Source: Aeromonas salmonicida subsp. salmonicida (lineage in GTDB: Bacteria > Pseudomonadota > Gammaproteobacteria > Enterobacterales > Aeromonadaceae). From it: DNA of 64,000 bases. Every line of letters begins with the position of its first letter. The stretch's first letter is position 1. Where the stretch lies: the NCBI RefSeq assembly GCF_001643305.1, contig NZ_LSGW01000044.1:62001-126000 (forward strand), written 5' to 3'. The position numbers were made by a program, and so were the translations under genes. The notes under the pieces are model-generated. The model saw nothing but the letters and a program-made list of their open reading frames with translations, searched no databases and had not been told where the DNA came from. Below, piece by piece: positions 1 through 10,011 of the stretch.

Positions 1-462
1 CTGATGCCTTCCTACGTCAACATAGGCGCCTTCGTCGATGAAGGCACCATGGTCGATACCTGGGCCACTGTGGGCTCCTGCGCCCAAATCGGCAAGAACG
101 TGCACCTCTCAGGCGGCGTCGGCATTGGCGGCGTGCTGGAGCCGTTGCAGGCCAACCCGACCATCATCGAAGACAACTGCTTCATCGGTGCCCGCTCCGA
201 AGTGGTTGAAGGGGTTATCGTCGAGGAAGGTTCCGTCATCTCCATGGGCGTCTTCATCGGCCAGTCCACCCGCATCTATGATCGCGAAACCGGCGAAATT
301 CACTACGGCCGCGTGCCGGCGGGTTCAGTGGTCGTTTCTGGCTCCCTGCCCTCCAAGTGTGGCAAGTACAGTCTCTACGCCGCCGTCATCGTCAAGAAAG
401 TAGATGCCAAGACCCGTGCAAAGGTCGGCATCAATGCCCTGCTGCGTTCCATTGACGAGTAA
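1..462 (+). CDS. dapD: 2,3,4,5-tetrahydropyridine-2,6-dicarboxylate N-succinyltransferase, C-terminal part
   Basis: This is the 3' end of dapD; the gene begins upstream of the window. DapD is a cytoplasmic enzyme that transfers succinyl from succinyl-CoA to tetrahydrodipicolinate in the lysine and meso-diaminopimelate pathway. The visible 153 residues show the hexapeptide-repeat left-handed beta-helix typical of the family (isoleucine/valine/glycine-rich turns such as [25 protein letters not shown] and [14 protein letters not shown]), followed by the short C-terminal domain with a basic [11 protein letters not shown] stretch. The frame is open from base 1, so the methionine at base 4 is internal and not a start. 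A strong terminator follows the stop. The identification is secure because the hexapeptide core is nearly invariant among gammaproteobacterial DapD proteins. Confidence 0.95.
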   Translation: MMPSYVNIGAFVDEGTMVDTWATVGSCAQIGKNVHLSGGVGIGGVLEPLQANPTIIEDNCFIGARSEVVEGVIVEEGSVISMGVFIGQSTRIYDRETGEIHYGRVPAGSVVVSGSLPSKCGKYSLYAAVIVKKVDAKTRAKVGINALLRSIDE

Positions 463-482
463 TGCCTCTCACCATTGAGAAC

Positions 483-510
483 AAGGGCGCCTGATGGCGC
501 CCTTTTGATT
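483..510 (+). terminator. Rho-independent terminator of dapD
   Basis: A 9-bp GC-rich stem (AAGGGCGCC / GGCGCCCTT) with a 4-nt loop is followed by TTGATTTT. It lies 20 bases after the dapD stop codon and separates it from the next gene. Confidence 0.8.
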
Positions 511-590
511 TTGGCGCCCCTGTCACAGGCAAGCCACATCGACTCGGTTAAGATAGATTGGTCAGGATCGTTTCAAACCGAGGAAGCCCG

Positions 591-974
591 ATGTACGAGA
601 ATCTGAAGAGCCTGGGGATCCAGGAACCCACCTCAGTGGACAGCTATACCCTGCGCCAGGAAGCCAATCACGACATCCTCAAGATCTACTTCAAGAAGCA
701 GAAGGGCGAGTTCTTCGCCAAGAGTGTCAAATTCAAATACCCTCGCCAGCGCAAGACCATGCTGGTCGACTCGGGTACTCATGAGTACAAGGATGTCACC
801 GAGATCAACGCCAATCTCAAGTACGTGGTGGATGAGCTGGACAACCTGACTCAGGGCGTACATATCCAGGCAGACCCGGATATCAAACAGAAGATACTGC
901 GTGACCTGCGCCACTTGGAAAAAGTGGTGCAGAACAAGATCAGCGAAATAGAGCGGGATCTGGAAAAACTGTAA
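591..974 (+). CDS. DUF3461 family protein, function unknown
   Basis: A 127-residue soluble, charged protein matching my memory of the DUF3461 family, found in Vibrio, Aeromonas and Pseudomonas relatives. No signal peptide or membrane segment is visible. The C-terminal third ([32 protein letters not shown] region) looks like a long amphipathic helix or coiled coil. The start at [13 protein letters not shown] is chosen because GAGG lies about 10 bases upstream and the family begins this way; an open extension reaches base 558 but has no ribosome site. It is monocistronic between two terminators, next to dapD. Function is not known and none is inferred. Confidence 0.8.
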   Translation: MYENLKSLGIQEPTSVDSYTLRQEANHDILKIYFKKQKGEFFAKSVKFKYPRQRKTMLVDSGTHEYKDVTEINANLKYVVDELDNLTQGVHIQADPDIKQKILRDLRHLEKVVQNKISEIERDLEKL

Positions 975-989
975 GCCAGCACCAGCAAC

Positions 990-1020
990 AACAAGGGCGC
1001 CCATCTGGCGCCCTTGTTAT
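990..1020 (+). terminator. Rho-independent terminator after the DUF3461 gene
   Basis: A 12-bp stem, AACAAGGGCGCC paired with GGCGCCCTTGTT around a 5-nt loop, is followed by a short AT stretch (ATTTGG). It begins 15 bases past the stop codon at 974. The T-tract is weak, but the stem is perfect. Confidence 0.75.
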
Positions 1021-1180
1021 TTGGCTTGAATGCATGTCACACCACTGGCTCATGACGCTGATATCAGGTGTTGGCACCTCACGCCTGCGCACTGCTCCCT
1101 TGAAGCACTTTTCGATACAGCAAGCCAAGATGCCTGAATATTCCTTATCCAGGCTCTTTACCAGATCAAAGAGCGGCCAG

Positions 1181-1208
1181 CAAAAAGGGAGGCTTGCGCC
1201 TCCCTTTT
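1181..1208 (-). terminator. Rho-independent terminator of ptsG
   Basis: AAAAGGGAGGC and GCCTCCCTTTT form an 11-bp stem around a 4-nt loop. Read on the minus strand it ends in TTTTT, about 30 bases after the ptsG stop codon. The region between 1021 and 1180 shows no gene. Confidence 0.8.
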
Positions 1209-1235
1209 CGGAACTCTGAAATCCAGGCAACAGGA

Positions 1236-3037
<1,802 letters not shown>

Positions 3038-3064
3038 TAAAAAGGCCTCCAACAAGGGAGGCCT
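3038..3064 (-). terminator. Terminator downstream of malM
   Basis: AGGCCTCC and GGAGGCCT pair around a 6-nt loop, and on the minus strand the hairpin is followed by six T residues. A second hairpin (AAAGGCTAG / CTAGCCTTT, 3084-3109) overlaps the malM stop codon itself, so two hairpins in tandem close the transcript. Confidence 0.8.
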
Positions 3065-3100
3065 CAAATAAATATTACAATTTAAAGGCTAGAAAATATT

Positions 3101-4066
3101 CTAGCCTTTTTGCGAACGTTTGACCGCATCAATAAAAATGGATTTAGCCTTGGTTGAACCGACACGCTCGGCCTCACTGACCAGTTGCATGGCCTTGTCG
3201 ATATCACCGGCTTTCACCGCTTTCTCAATCTGGGACTGATAGAAGGCTTCGGTCTCGGTCAACATGGCGGGCACGGGTTTGGCAGCAACCGCAGTTGCCG
3301 TCACCGCACTGGCAGCCACTGCGGCAGTTGCTGGCGCGGTCTGGCTCATCGCAACCTTGTCTGCGTACTCGGGTTTGAACACAGCCTCAAGGCCCTGCCC
3401 CTTGGCCATATCGACCACCTCGATCTGTACCAGCCCCCATGGTGAATGCGGGATCACGGGATCCGGCACTGCTGGCTCAACCGTTTGGTTGGCACGGGCG
3501 AAGGCTTTCGCCGGGTGCAATATGGTGGTACTGCCCGCCAGCTCGCTGGCCGGGGCATAGACAATCATATAGGTTTCGGCAGCCGGGTTGCCCGGCATGC
3601 TGCGATCGACAAAGATATTGCCTTCAATCCGATCGTTATTCAGCAGGTGGGCTGGCTGGTAGCTGAACACTGACTCACCCAGAACCCGTGTCACCTTGAA
3701 CTGGGCATCCAGCATAATCACTTGCGGCACCAGTACCGTCTTGCTTACCTGAGATGCGACCTTGATGGCCAGGTTGCCTGTGTTGGCTGGCAGGCGATAA
3801 GCCGCAAAGTAGCTCATCCCCTCGTCAAACTGAAAACTGGGTTGCTTGCCGTCGAGGGCCAGCAGGGTATCGCCTTCCGGCAAGGCCACATAATTGAAGT
3901 CGTTGAAAGCATTGCAGCAACTGGTCGCCTGTGAGAGTGCCTGCTTGGCCTGTTCGGCATTGCTCAGAATGGATGCGTGATCCTGCATGGGGACCACCAT
4001 GCTACCGGAACAACCGGCCAACAGCGCAGTAACCACGGCTGCGATAGACATCTTTACCAATTTCAT
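3101..4066 (-). CDS. malM: Maltose operon periplasmic protein MalM (lipoprotein)
   Basis: MalM is the last gene of the enteric malK-lamB-malM operon; its protein is periplasmic and its exact role is unresolved. The 321-residue product has a lipoprotein signal with a lipobox (LLAG|C, lipidated Cys near residue 18), then the conserved N-terminal region with CCNAFNDFNYVALP and the SYFAAYRLP segment. An alanine/valine-rich linker and a helical C-terminal part (QSQIEKAVKAGDIDKAMQLV) follow. The start at 4066 is preferred over an in-frame ATG at 4081 because that upstream ATG is part of the ribosome site (GGAGATAAGAAG) serving 4066. It follows lamB after a 91-base gap that carries a hairpin, so expression probably depends on read-through. 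It is slightly longer than E. coli MalM (about 306 residues). Confidence 0.88.
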   Translation of the reverse strand: MKLVKMSIAAVVTALLAGCSGSMVVPMQDHASILSNAEQAKQALSQATSCCNAFNDFNYVALPEGDTLLALDGKQPSFQFDEGMSYFAAYRLPANTGNLAIKVASQVSKTVLVPQVIMLDAQFKVTRVLGESVFSYQPAHLLNNDRIEGNIFVDRSMPGNPAAETYMIVYAPASELAGSTTILHPAKAFARANQTVEPAVPDPVIPHSPWGLVQIEVVDMAKGQGLEAVFKPEYADKVAMSQTAPATAAVAASAVTATAVAAKPVPAMLTETEAFYQSQIEKAVKAGDIDKAMQLVSEAERVGSTKAKSIFIDAVKRSQKG

Positions 4067-4102
4067 TCTTCTTATCTCCATAACCCGGTTGCCGTTACCC
4101 GG

Positions 4103-4133
4103 CGAAACAAAACTGCCCCCATACGGGGGCAGT
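4103..4133 (-). terminator. Intercistronic hairpin between lamB and malM
   Basis: ACTGCCCCC and GGGGGCAGT form a perfect 9-bp stem with a 4-nt loop, and on the minus strand the stem is followed by TTTTGTTTC. It lies 25 bases after the lamB stop. It is likely an attenuating terminator or an mRNA-stabilising hairpin that makes porin mRNA more abundant than malM. Confidence 0.75.
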
Positions 4134-4157
4134 GACTAACTTAACTGAAAGAGGTGC

Positions 4158-5489
4158 TTACCACCAAGCTTCCGCTTGAACACCGAAGTTCCAAGTATCG
4201 TCGGCAGTACCGTTATTGAATGCGTTACCTTTCATCTCTTTCTTGTCTTGAGCAAGATAGGAAGCAAACACACGAATTTCAGGACGTGCCCAGAAGCTGG
4301 AACCGGCAGACCAAGCCTGTGCCAGAGTCAGCTTGTAACCTGCATCTTCTTCAGAAGTACCGTTGGTGGACTTGTTCTTGTCCTTGAAGTAGCCACCTTC
4401 GAAGATGGTCTTGTTGAAATCATCCCACTTGTACATCGGGCGAGCTACAACAGACATGGTTTCCCACTTGTCGTTGGTATCCCACATATCGTTGCCTACA
4501 CCGTAGACCAGCTGGTGGCCCATTTCCCAAGAGTTCCCCATCGGGATCACACCATGGTTGATGATACGGAAACCGTCTGCCCCATCCTTGGCTTCAGCGC
4601 CGTACCAGGAACCATCACCCCAGAAAGCAAACGTCTTGGAGTAACCTTCAGTACCATACTGCAGCACGGTCTTGTTGAAACCACCCAAAATGCCTTGAGT
4701 CAGCTCGGCGGTGAGCATTACACCATCTTTTGCATTCTTGTATTGTGCATTAGCTGAATCTTTTTGAGCGTCAGATGGGTTCGCAATGGCGTAATCTACT
4801 CCGACTTCAAGTGAACCATCTTGCCACAAAGGAATACCTGCATAGCGCAGGTCCAGAGTATTGACGTTCATTTCGTCATTGTAAGTCCATCCATCGTTGG
4901 TACCGCTACGATCATTGCGAACCCAAGCGAAAGACACCTTGCCAGGACCAGCTTGGATGCCTTCAATACCGGCGCCAGCACCAGAGATGTTCCAGTAGTA
5001 AAAGTCTGATATGTGGACGTCATGGCGTTGGTAGTAACGCTTACCGGCCCAGAGGGTAGCTTCAGGAGCGAAACCAAGCAGTCCCTTGGCTTGCACATTA
5101 AATTGACGTAACGCAAAGGTAGCGTCTTCCTTATTTTCACACCCATCCAATGCAGTACCATTAGCTGAGGTACACTGGAATTTGGATTCTGTAGACTCCC
5201 AATCATTGGAGCCATTGGAGGTCATTGCCACCATGGAATCAACATAGAAAGTCTTACCATCTTTGTTGAAAACCTCGGAACCTAATTGGATTTCACCATA
5301 GGTGTCAGCCTCATTACCCAAACGTCCAACCTTTTGCTTAGCATTATCAGACAAACCAGTCTGCATGCTGCCATCGGTAGAAACACCGACACCTGAACGG
5401 AAGTAGCCGTGGAAATCAACGGCGAAGGCGGCTTGGGAAGCCAGGGCTGCGGTTACTGCTGCAGCGATCGGGAGCCACTTTGCTTTCAT
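4158..5489 (-). CDS. lamB: Maltoporin LamB
   Basis: LamB is a trimeric 18-stranded outer-membrane porin for maltose and maltodextrins. The 443-residue precursor has a signal peptide ([23 protein letters not shown], cleavage before [10 protein letters not shown], the classic LamB mature start). It ends in the terminal aromatic residues expected of an outer-membrane barrel (QAEAWW). Aromatic-rich strands such as [19 protein letters not shown] match the family's greasy-slide and loop-3 region. Two in-frame ATGs lie close together (5495 and 5489). The second is used because AAGGA is only 3 bases from the first but 9 from the second. No malK, malE or malFG is nearby, unlike E. coli. A CRP-type promoter lies upstream. 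Confidence 0.95.
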   Translation of the reverse strand: MKAKWLPIAAAVTAALASQAAFAVDFHGYFRSGVGVSTDGSMQTGLSDNAKQKVGRLGNEADTYGEIQLGSEVFNKDGKTFYVDSMVAMTSNGSNDWESTESKFQCTSANGTALDGCENKEDATFALRQFNVQAKGLLGFAPEATLWAGKRYYQRHDVHISDFYYWNISGAGAGIEGIQAGPGKVSFAWVRNDRSGTNDGWTYNDEMNVNTLDLRYAGIPLWQDGSLEVGVDYAIANPSDAQKDSANAQYKNAKDGVMLTAELTQGILGGFNKTVLQYGTEGYSKTFAFWGDGSWYGAEAKDGADGFRIINHGVIPMGNSWEMGHQLVYGVGNDMWDTNDKWETMSVVARPMYKWDDFNKTIFEGGYFKDKNKSTNGTSEEDAGYKLTLAQAWSAGSSFWARPEIRVFASYLAQDKKEMKGNAFNNGTADDTWNFGVQAEAWW

Positions 5490-5573
5490 TTTCATTTTCC
5501 TTATTCCCGCTGAGATGAGTGTGATCCTGATATTCAAGTTCTTATCACCAAGAAAAACGTTTCGGTGATAACC

Positions 5574-5623
5574 GGGATGGATTATAGGTAGCCAATTTCG
5601 AGACAAACATGAGCTGATTCACA
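5574..5623 (-). promoter_or_regulatory. lamB promoter with class II CRP site
   Basis: On the minus strand a site with the CRP pattern, TGTGA-ATCAGC-TCATG (5608-5623), lies upstream of a perfect TATAAT (5581-5586). If transcription starts at 5574, the CRP site is centred at exactly -41.5, the class II activation position. No good -35 hexamer is present, as expected of a CRP-dependent promoter. No convincing MalT box is visible. Confidence 0.7.
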
Positions 5624-5950
5624 AAATGGCGACAAATCGCCCACCACCACTACCAAGGGGGTTCAATGAAGATTAAAGACCAATCATTAGCAATAAATCA
5701 CCCTTAAAACATAAAAAATCGCCAAAACAAAATCTTGAAAACGCTATCAGCAATTAATTTGCTTCGAGTATTAAGATGAAAAATGTCAATTCAATGACAA
5801 AAACATGACTGAAATCGCTTTCAATGCGGAACTTTTAATTTCCCTGCATGTCGGCTATGAGTGGAATAAATGCTCAAATACATGACTGGGGGACAGGAAA
5901 ATAATCGGAGGAATAGTGGGAAATAGACTCAACTGACAGGCATGAAATGC
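5624..5950. other. Non-coding region between lamB promoter and yqcA terminator
   Basis: About 330 AT-rich bases. I see no open frame with coding character, no tRNA and no clear repeat. It may hold further upstream control sites of lamB, but none can be named. Confidence 0.4.
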
Positions 5951-5990
5951 AGAAATAAACATCCCCGTGGTCGACCCCATCGGGGATGAA
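5951..5990 (-). terminator. Terminator of the yqcC-truC-yqcA unit
   Basis: CATCCCCG (5960-5967) and CGGGGATG (5981-5988) pair around a 13-nt loop. On the minus strand the stem is followed by TTTATTT, 20-odd bases after the yqcA stop. On the plus strand an AT tract also follows, so it could act in both directions. Confidence 0.7.
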
Positions 5991-6013
5991 TAAAAAATGA
6001 CGAGGGAATGGCC

Positions 6014-6454
6014 CTAGAGTTTATTTTCCCAGCCGGTGAGCCAGGCCAATGCCACCTTTTCCGGTTCATCATCGACGGTGGCATCTATCTCGAGGCGGGG
6101 TAATAGTGCACTCGCTCCCAGCTCCTGCAACAAACCGTCGAGCTGACGACCGGCACCGCAAAAGTGTTCGTAGCTGCTGTCGCCCATGGCGATAAGGGCA
6201 TAACGCCAGCCTTTCATATAGGGAGCCCGATCCGCCAGAGCGGCGGCCAAGGGTTGCAGGTTGGGCGGAATATCGCCCTGCCCAGTGGTGGCGGTGATCA
6301 GCAGCAGGAAGCGGGAGGCATCTATGTCTTCCAGCACGGCCTCATCGAAAATCTGACATACATGTCCGACTTGCTGCAGATGTTCAGCCAGCGTCTCGGC
6401 CACCAGCATGGCTGAGCCATAGACGGTTCCCACTACAAGATCTATCTGAGCCAT
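6014..6454 (-). CDS. yqcA: Flavodoxin-like protein YqcA
   Basis: A 146-residue short-chain flavodoxin predicted to bind FMN and carry single electrons in the cytoplasm. The FMN phosphate loop is seen as GTVYGSAM near residue 10. The isoalloxazine-binding segments are TATTGQGDIPPN and ALIAMGDSSYEHFCGAG. The second of these resembles E. coli YqcA (GDSSYVNFCNGGKQFD) more than MioC, and the neighbours truC and yqcC are the same as in E. coli, so yqcA is preferred to mioC. The start is the ATG at 6454, preceded by AAGGAA; an in-frame extension to 6514 lacks a ribosome site. The physiological partner is unknown. Confidence 0.88.
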   Translation of the reverse strand: MAQIDLVVGTVYGSAMLVAETLAEHLQQVGHVCQIFDEAVLEDIDASRFLLLITATTGQGDIPPNLQPLAAALADRAPYMKGWRYALIAMGDSSYEHFCGAGRQLDGLLQELGASALLPRLEIDATVDDEPEKVALAWLTGWENKL

Positions 6455-6544
6455 AACGGATTCCTTTGACGAGTATGGCTTCACAGCATGCCACAGCGCC
6501 GTCAAAGGCAACACCCTGTCAAGGTGAAGGAATAGAGGGGATGA

Positions 6545-7285
6545 TCAGTAGTCACTTTCACTGCCAGGCCAGCCCAGCTCGGCGAACAGCTGCAATAGAT
6601 CAAGGCCCAGCGGCGCCTGGATCCGCATCGGGACCTTGAGGATCGGGTGCTCGAAGCTGAGAGTACGAGCTACCAGCAGCAGGCGTTCGCAGCCGAAGTG
6701 TTCACGAAAGAAGCGATTGTGGCGACCATCACCATGAGTGGTATCGCCCACTATTGGGTGGAAAAGATGTTCCATATGGCGGCGCAACTGATGCTTGCGA
6801 CCGGTTTTCGGGAACAACTTGACCAGACTATAGCGACTGGTGGGGTGCTTCTTGGAAACCGCATGAGGCAGTTCGACCTGATGCAGGCAACGAAATGCCG
6901 TTACCGCCTCCTGGGCCGGGCGATCAGGATTGCTCATGGCATCGGCGATCTTGTCCAGCTGCTCCTTGAGGGGGTAGTCGATCACTCCCTGCTCCGGGGC
7001 CCAGCCCCGCACCAGCGCCAGATACTCCTTGTGTACCTGCCGGGCGGCAAAGGCCTCTGTCAGGATACGGGCAACGGCAGGATCCAGAGCAAACAGCAGC
7101 ACGCCCGAGGTGGGGCGATCGAGGCGATGCACGGGGTAGACATGACGCCCCCCGATCAGATCCCGGGTCATCTGCATGGCGAACCGGGTCTCGGCCTTGT
7201 CGAGCCAGCTGCGGTGCACCAGCAGACCGGAGGGTTTGTTGACCGCTACCAACCAATCATCCTGATAGAGCAGAGTCAGTTTCAT
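6545..7285 (-). CDS. truC: tRNA pseudouridine(65) synthase TruC
   Basis: TruC isomerises uridine 65 in the T-stem of certain tRNAs to pseudouridine. The 246-residue protein belongs to the RluA family. It has the catalytic motif HRLDRPTSGVLLFA (Asp near residue 55), the LYQDDWLVAVNKPSGLLVH opening motif, and the C-terminal KTGRKHQLRRHM and HPIVGDTTHGDGRHN segments that distinguish TruC from the ribosomal RluA enzymes. It lies between yqcC (55 bases upstream) and yqcA (90 bases downstream) on the same strand, so all three are probably co-transcribed. Confidence 0.95.
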   Translation of the reverse strand: MKLTLLYQDDWLVAVNKPSGLLVHRSWLDKAETRFAMQMTRDLIGGRHVYPVHRLDRPTSGVLLFALDPAVARILTEAFAARQVHKEYLALVRGWAPEQGVIDYPLKEQLDKIADAMSNPDRPAQEAVTAFRCLHQVELPHAVSKKHPTSRYSLVKLFPKTGRKHQLRRHMEHLFHPIVGDTTHGDGRHNRFFREHFGCERLLLVARTLSFEHPILKVPMRIQAPLGLDLLQLFAELGWPGSESDY

Positions 7286-7340
7286 TGCATCACCACGTCG
7301 TCACCCGGCTGCGTTTTTCTCTGAAAGCGCAAGGTCAAAC

Positions 7341-7676
7341 TCATTTTTCCACCACTTTACCGGTCAGCAGCAGATCGAAGCGACCGATGAGACGCAGCAG
7401 GCTCGCCATCTCGGCCAGCTCGTTCTTGTAAACTTCGCTCGCCATGGGATAGAGGGAGACGCTGGTAGGCAAGGGGGCTTGCAGCATGACAAGTTGCTCC
7501 ATGCGCGGGATCAGCACGAATTGCAGCCACTGATCGAAGCTCAGGGTATCGACACAGAACGGCAGCTCGCTCGCAAGAGCCTCCTTGCCAGGATGCTCGT
7601 CTTGCCAGCGCCCCAGGCGCTGCAACTCGGCAGTGAGTTCACCCAGCAGGCCGGCTACCAGCAGATATTGATTCAT
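7341..7676 (-). CDS. yqcC: YqcC family protein (DUF446)
   Basis: A 111-residue helical cytoplasmic protein matching E. coli YqcC. Conserved features are the PFCVDTLSFDQWLQFVLIPRM segment (residues 39-60) and the C-terminal LLRLIGRFDLLLTGK. Function is unknown, but the gene is almost always just upstream of truC, as here, so it may assist TruC or simply share its promoter. It is the first gene of the minus-strand unit; its promoter must lie in 7677-7800, ahead of the tandem repeat array. Confidence 0.9.
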   Translation of the reverse strand: MNQYLLVAGLLGELTAELQRLGRWQDEHPGKEALASELPFCVDTLSFDQWLQFVLIPRMEQLVMLQAPLPTSVSLYPMASEVYKNELAEMASLLRLIGRFDLLLTGKVVEK

Positions 7677-7822
7677 ATCGTTCTCTTCCTCTTACTGCGA
7701 TACCGGCCTGACGCTCCTCTGCATGGCAGATAACGGCTGGCCGGGTTCCTCAAAAAAGGGCGCTACTATACACCGTCCCCCTCCCCCTCTGCCATGTTCC
7801 ATTGGCAAGCAAGACTCAGCGT

Positions 7823-8121
7823 CCCCCACTGGCTATCTGATGCAATCGCTTTATACAGATTGACCCGCTGCATCCCTGCTGCGCCTTTCTCAGCTTGTCA
7901 CAAGGCGGTCTTGGTACCGCCAACTTGATACAGATTGACCAGCAGCGCCCTGATGCGTCTTTTTCAGCTCGTAACAGGATGGCCTTGGTGCCCCCCACTG
8001 GCTATCTGATACAACCGCTTGATACAAATTGACCCGCAGCGCCCCTGATGCGTCTTTTTCAGCTCGTGACAAGGTGGCCTTGGAGCCCCCACTGGCTATC
8101 TGATACAACCGCTTTATAATC
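7823..8121. repeat. Degenerate tandem repeat, 94-bp period, about 3.2 copies
   Basis: The word CCCCCACTGGCTATCTGAT starts at 7823, 7992 and 8086. Between the first two copies there is a further copy lacking its first ~19 bases; the shared GATACA/TATACA plus GATTGACC word lies at about 7852, 7927 and 8021. The spacings are therefore 75 (94 minus 19), 94 and 94. Each unit also carries CTGATGCGTCTTTTTCAGCTCGT or a variant. The last, partial copy ends in CTTTATAAT, 31 bases before the DUF3549 start, and may supply its -10 element. The whole 7677-8151 gap has no gene. Confidence 0.85.
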
Positions 8122-8151
8122 GGCCCGCATCACTCTTAGCCGGATCACATC

Positions 8152-9180
8152 ATGTCTACCATCAATACGCTGACCGAGTTTCTGACCCAGGCCGATACCC
8201 AGTTTCAACTGTTTGACATGGGTCGCCAGGTGCGACCGCTGGCGAGCGACGCCTTCGAACGCATAGAGCAGCAACAAGAGCCCTATCCCTGGCCACTGCA
8301 GCAGCATGCCTGGCTCGGCGTTCATTTCTTCCAGCCGGCAGAATCCCGACACTATCTCTGGTTTCTCAAGTTTGCACTCGATGAGCGTGGCCTGCTCATC
8401 GGCAGCGGCCCCAAGCTCTTTATGGATCAAGTGGTCGAGACCCTCGGCTACAAGCTGACCGGCGATCTGGATGAAGAGAAGGCCCAGCGACTGGCCGACA
8501 ATCCCTATACTTTCCGTCCTGCCGAAGCCAAGATGGCCAGCCTGCATGCCAAGCTGGCTCGACAGCTGGAACAGGCTCCTTCCGCCTACTATGAGGGCCT
8601 GTGCCACTATCTGGCTGCGCCGGGTGACGAGGGCTGGCAGGCGTTGGGACTGCAAGGTTTTGCCGACATGGCGGAGCGGCTGCAGGACGAACGCAATCTG
8701 GCGCTGGTGTGCAAGGCCCTGCCGAAGCTGCCCCAGGCCCCGCTCTACGCCCTGTGTCAGAGCCTGGAAAATGTCCCGCTGCCGCCGGCCGTGCAAGGTG
8801 CCCTGTTCGAGCGGATCGGCAAGGAACAGGAAACTGCCGAGCCCAATGCCGAAACCCTGGCCTACCTGTGTCGGGCGCAGGCTTCCTGCAACGGCAATGC
8901 GATGCGCACCAACAAGCTGCTGACCCTGCTGCAAACCCAGCCAAGCCCGGCCTTGTTGCTCGCCATCGCAGGGCGCCTCTGGCCCGACCTCAAAGAGCCA
9001 AGCCTGCTCAGCCTGTTCCTGGAACAGTTGGCGCTGCAGCCGACCCAGTTCTTCAATCAGGTGTTTGCCGAACTGGTGACCCTGCCGGCCCTGCGCAATG
9101 ATATGCTGGCAAGATTGCGTGATCCTGAGCGCAGCAATGCACTCGGTCAGGCTATCGGACGTCTGTTTGCCTCGGCGTAA
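8152..9180 (+). CDS. DUF3549 family protein
   Basis: A 342-residue soluble protein recognised as DUF3549, which is conserved in Vibrio, Aeromonas and Shewanella but has no known function. The N-terminal domain begins STINTLTEFLTQADTQFQLFDMGR and carries the HYLWFLKFALDERGLL segment. From about residue 125 the rest is leucine- and alanine-rich and probably forms helical-repeat pairs (PAEAKMASLHAKLARQLEQ onward). No signal peptide or transmembrane segment is seen. It heads a plus-strand series of small conserved genes that accompany yqcC/truC and syd/queF in related genomes. Its promoter appears to sit in the last copy of the 94-bp repeat. Confidence 0.85.
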   Translation: MSTINTLTEFLTQADTQFQLFDMGRQVRPLASDAFERIEQQQEPYPWPLQQHAWLGVHFFQPAESRHYLWFLKFALDERGLLIGSGPKLFMDQVVETLGYKLTGDLDEEKAQRLADNPYTFRPAEAKMASLHAKLARQLEQAPSAYYEGLCHYLAAPGDEGWQALGLQGFADMAERLQDERNLALVCKALPKLPQAPLYALCQSLENVPLPPAVQGALFERIGKEQETAEPNAETLAYLCRAQASCNGNAMRTNKLLTLLQTQPSPALLLAIAGRLWPDLKEPSLLSLFLEQLALQPTQFFNQVFAELVTLPALRNDMLARLRDPERSNALGQAIGRLFASA

Positions 9181-9252
9181 CGGTTAATGGAATAACGGCC
9201 AGGTGGGCTGCCGCCTGGCAAAGACAACTCCAGATCACACAAGGAGCCCTTG

Positions 9253-9552
9253 ATGGGTGAAATGCTCGGTATCTTGCTGCTTATCCTAGTCGGGGGCGCC
9301 TTCTGGCATCAGCGCCGCCAAGCGGAGCTCGCCTGGCAATACATGCGCCGCTACTGCCAGCATCACGATCTGCAACTGCTGTCTCTGGCACGCAGCCACC
9401 GCGCGCTGGCACACAGGCCGCTGCGACTCTTGACCTATTACGAGTTTGAATTTTCCAGCGATGGCGAGAGCCATTATCAGGGACAGTTGCGCATGCAGGG
9501 ACTGCATATAGTCGGCGTCGACCTGCCGCCCCATCGCATCCCCGCCCAATAA
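9253..9552 (+). CDS. DUF3301 family membrane-anchored protein
   Basis: A 99-residue protein with one N-terminal transmembrane helix (LGILLLILVGGAFWH, residues 4-19), then an arginine-rich stretch and a small beta-rich domain with YYEFEFSSDG and GLHIVGVDLPPHRI. This pattern is DUF3301. The ATG at 9253 is preferred to an in-frame TTG one codon earlier because AAGGAG lies 6 bases ahead of it. It follows the DUF3549 gene by 72 bases and is probably co-transcribed. Function unknown; it is likely an inner-membrane protein with its small domain in the cytoplasm. Confidence 0.82.
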   Translation: MGEMLGILLLILVGGAFWHQRRQAELAWQYMRRYCQHHDLQLLSLARSHRALAHRPLRLLTYYEFEFSSDGESHYQGQLRMQGLHIVGVDLPPHRIPAQ

Positions 9553-9677
9553 GGCCCCCGGTAGCCAGATACGAGGCCAGAGCGGCCCTATCCCCCCGGA
9601 CGCATGCCATCCCAGTAAACAAGACGCGGCGGATCACAACCTATAATGTTCAGGGATGTCCCCCGGGAGAGATCAAG

Positions 9678-9914
9678 ATGGAATTGTTGACCCACGACCT
9701 GCCTGCCCTGTTCGCCCAGCTGGGCCTGCCCAATGACGAGCTGAGCCTGCACCGCTTCATCCACGAACACAAACTGGACAATCAGACCCTGCTGCCCGAA
9801 GCCAGCTTCTGGACCCCATCCCAGGCTGGCTTCCTGCGCGATGCCCTCTGGAATGACTCGGACTGGTCGGAAACCATAGACCAGCTGGATGTGCTGCTGC
9901 GCCAGACCGACTGA
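9678..9914 (+). CDS. DUF2789 family protein
   Basis: A 78-residue acidic, helical protein matching DUF2789 (opening MELLTHDLPALFAQLGLPND, then FIHEHKL, FWTPSQAGFLRDALWNDSDW and DQLDVLLR). The family is small and widespread in Pseudomonas, Vibrio and Aeromonas; its function is unknown. GGGAGAGATCAAG just upstream supplies the ribosome site. A hairpin follows the stop. Confidence 0.82.
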   Translation: MELLTHDLPALFAQLGLPNDELSLHRFIHEHKLDNQTLLPEASFWTPSQAGFLRDALWNDSDWSETIDQLDVLLRQTD

Positions 9915-9930
9915 TCCCTTCTTTTACCAC

Positions 9931-9957
9931 CCGCTTTCCAGAGGAGAGCGGTTTGGT
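9931..9957 (+). terminator. Possible terminator after the DUF2789 gene
   Basis: CCGCTTTCC and GGAGAGCGG form a 9-bp stem (one G-T pair) with a 3-nt loop, followed by TTTGGTT. The T-tract is short, so read-through into the next genes is likely. Confidence 0.45.
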
Positions 9958-10011
9958 TAAGCTCTGTGCCCCGTCAAGCCCGTATCACAGCCCTACTGCG
10001 CAGGAGCCCCC

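Noticed and set aside
5571-5581. GGGATGGA near the lamB start considered as a MalT box
   Set aside because: It is a single imperfect copy lying at the predicted transcription start, whereas MalT sites come in arrays upstream of the promoter.
7816-8108. Short minus-strand frames across the repeat array with repeated RAEKDASG-type peptide
   Set aside because: They merely translate the tandem repeat, have no ribosome site, and shift frame at the 19-base deletion.
7823-8121. The repeat array considered as a CRISPR
   Set aside because: The repeats are long (94 bp), contiguous and without unique spacers of regular size, and no cas gene is present.
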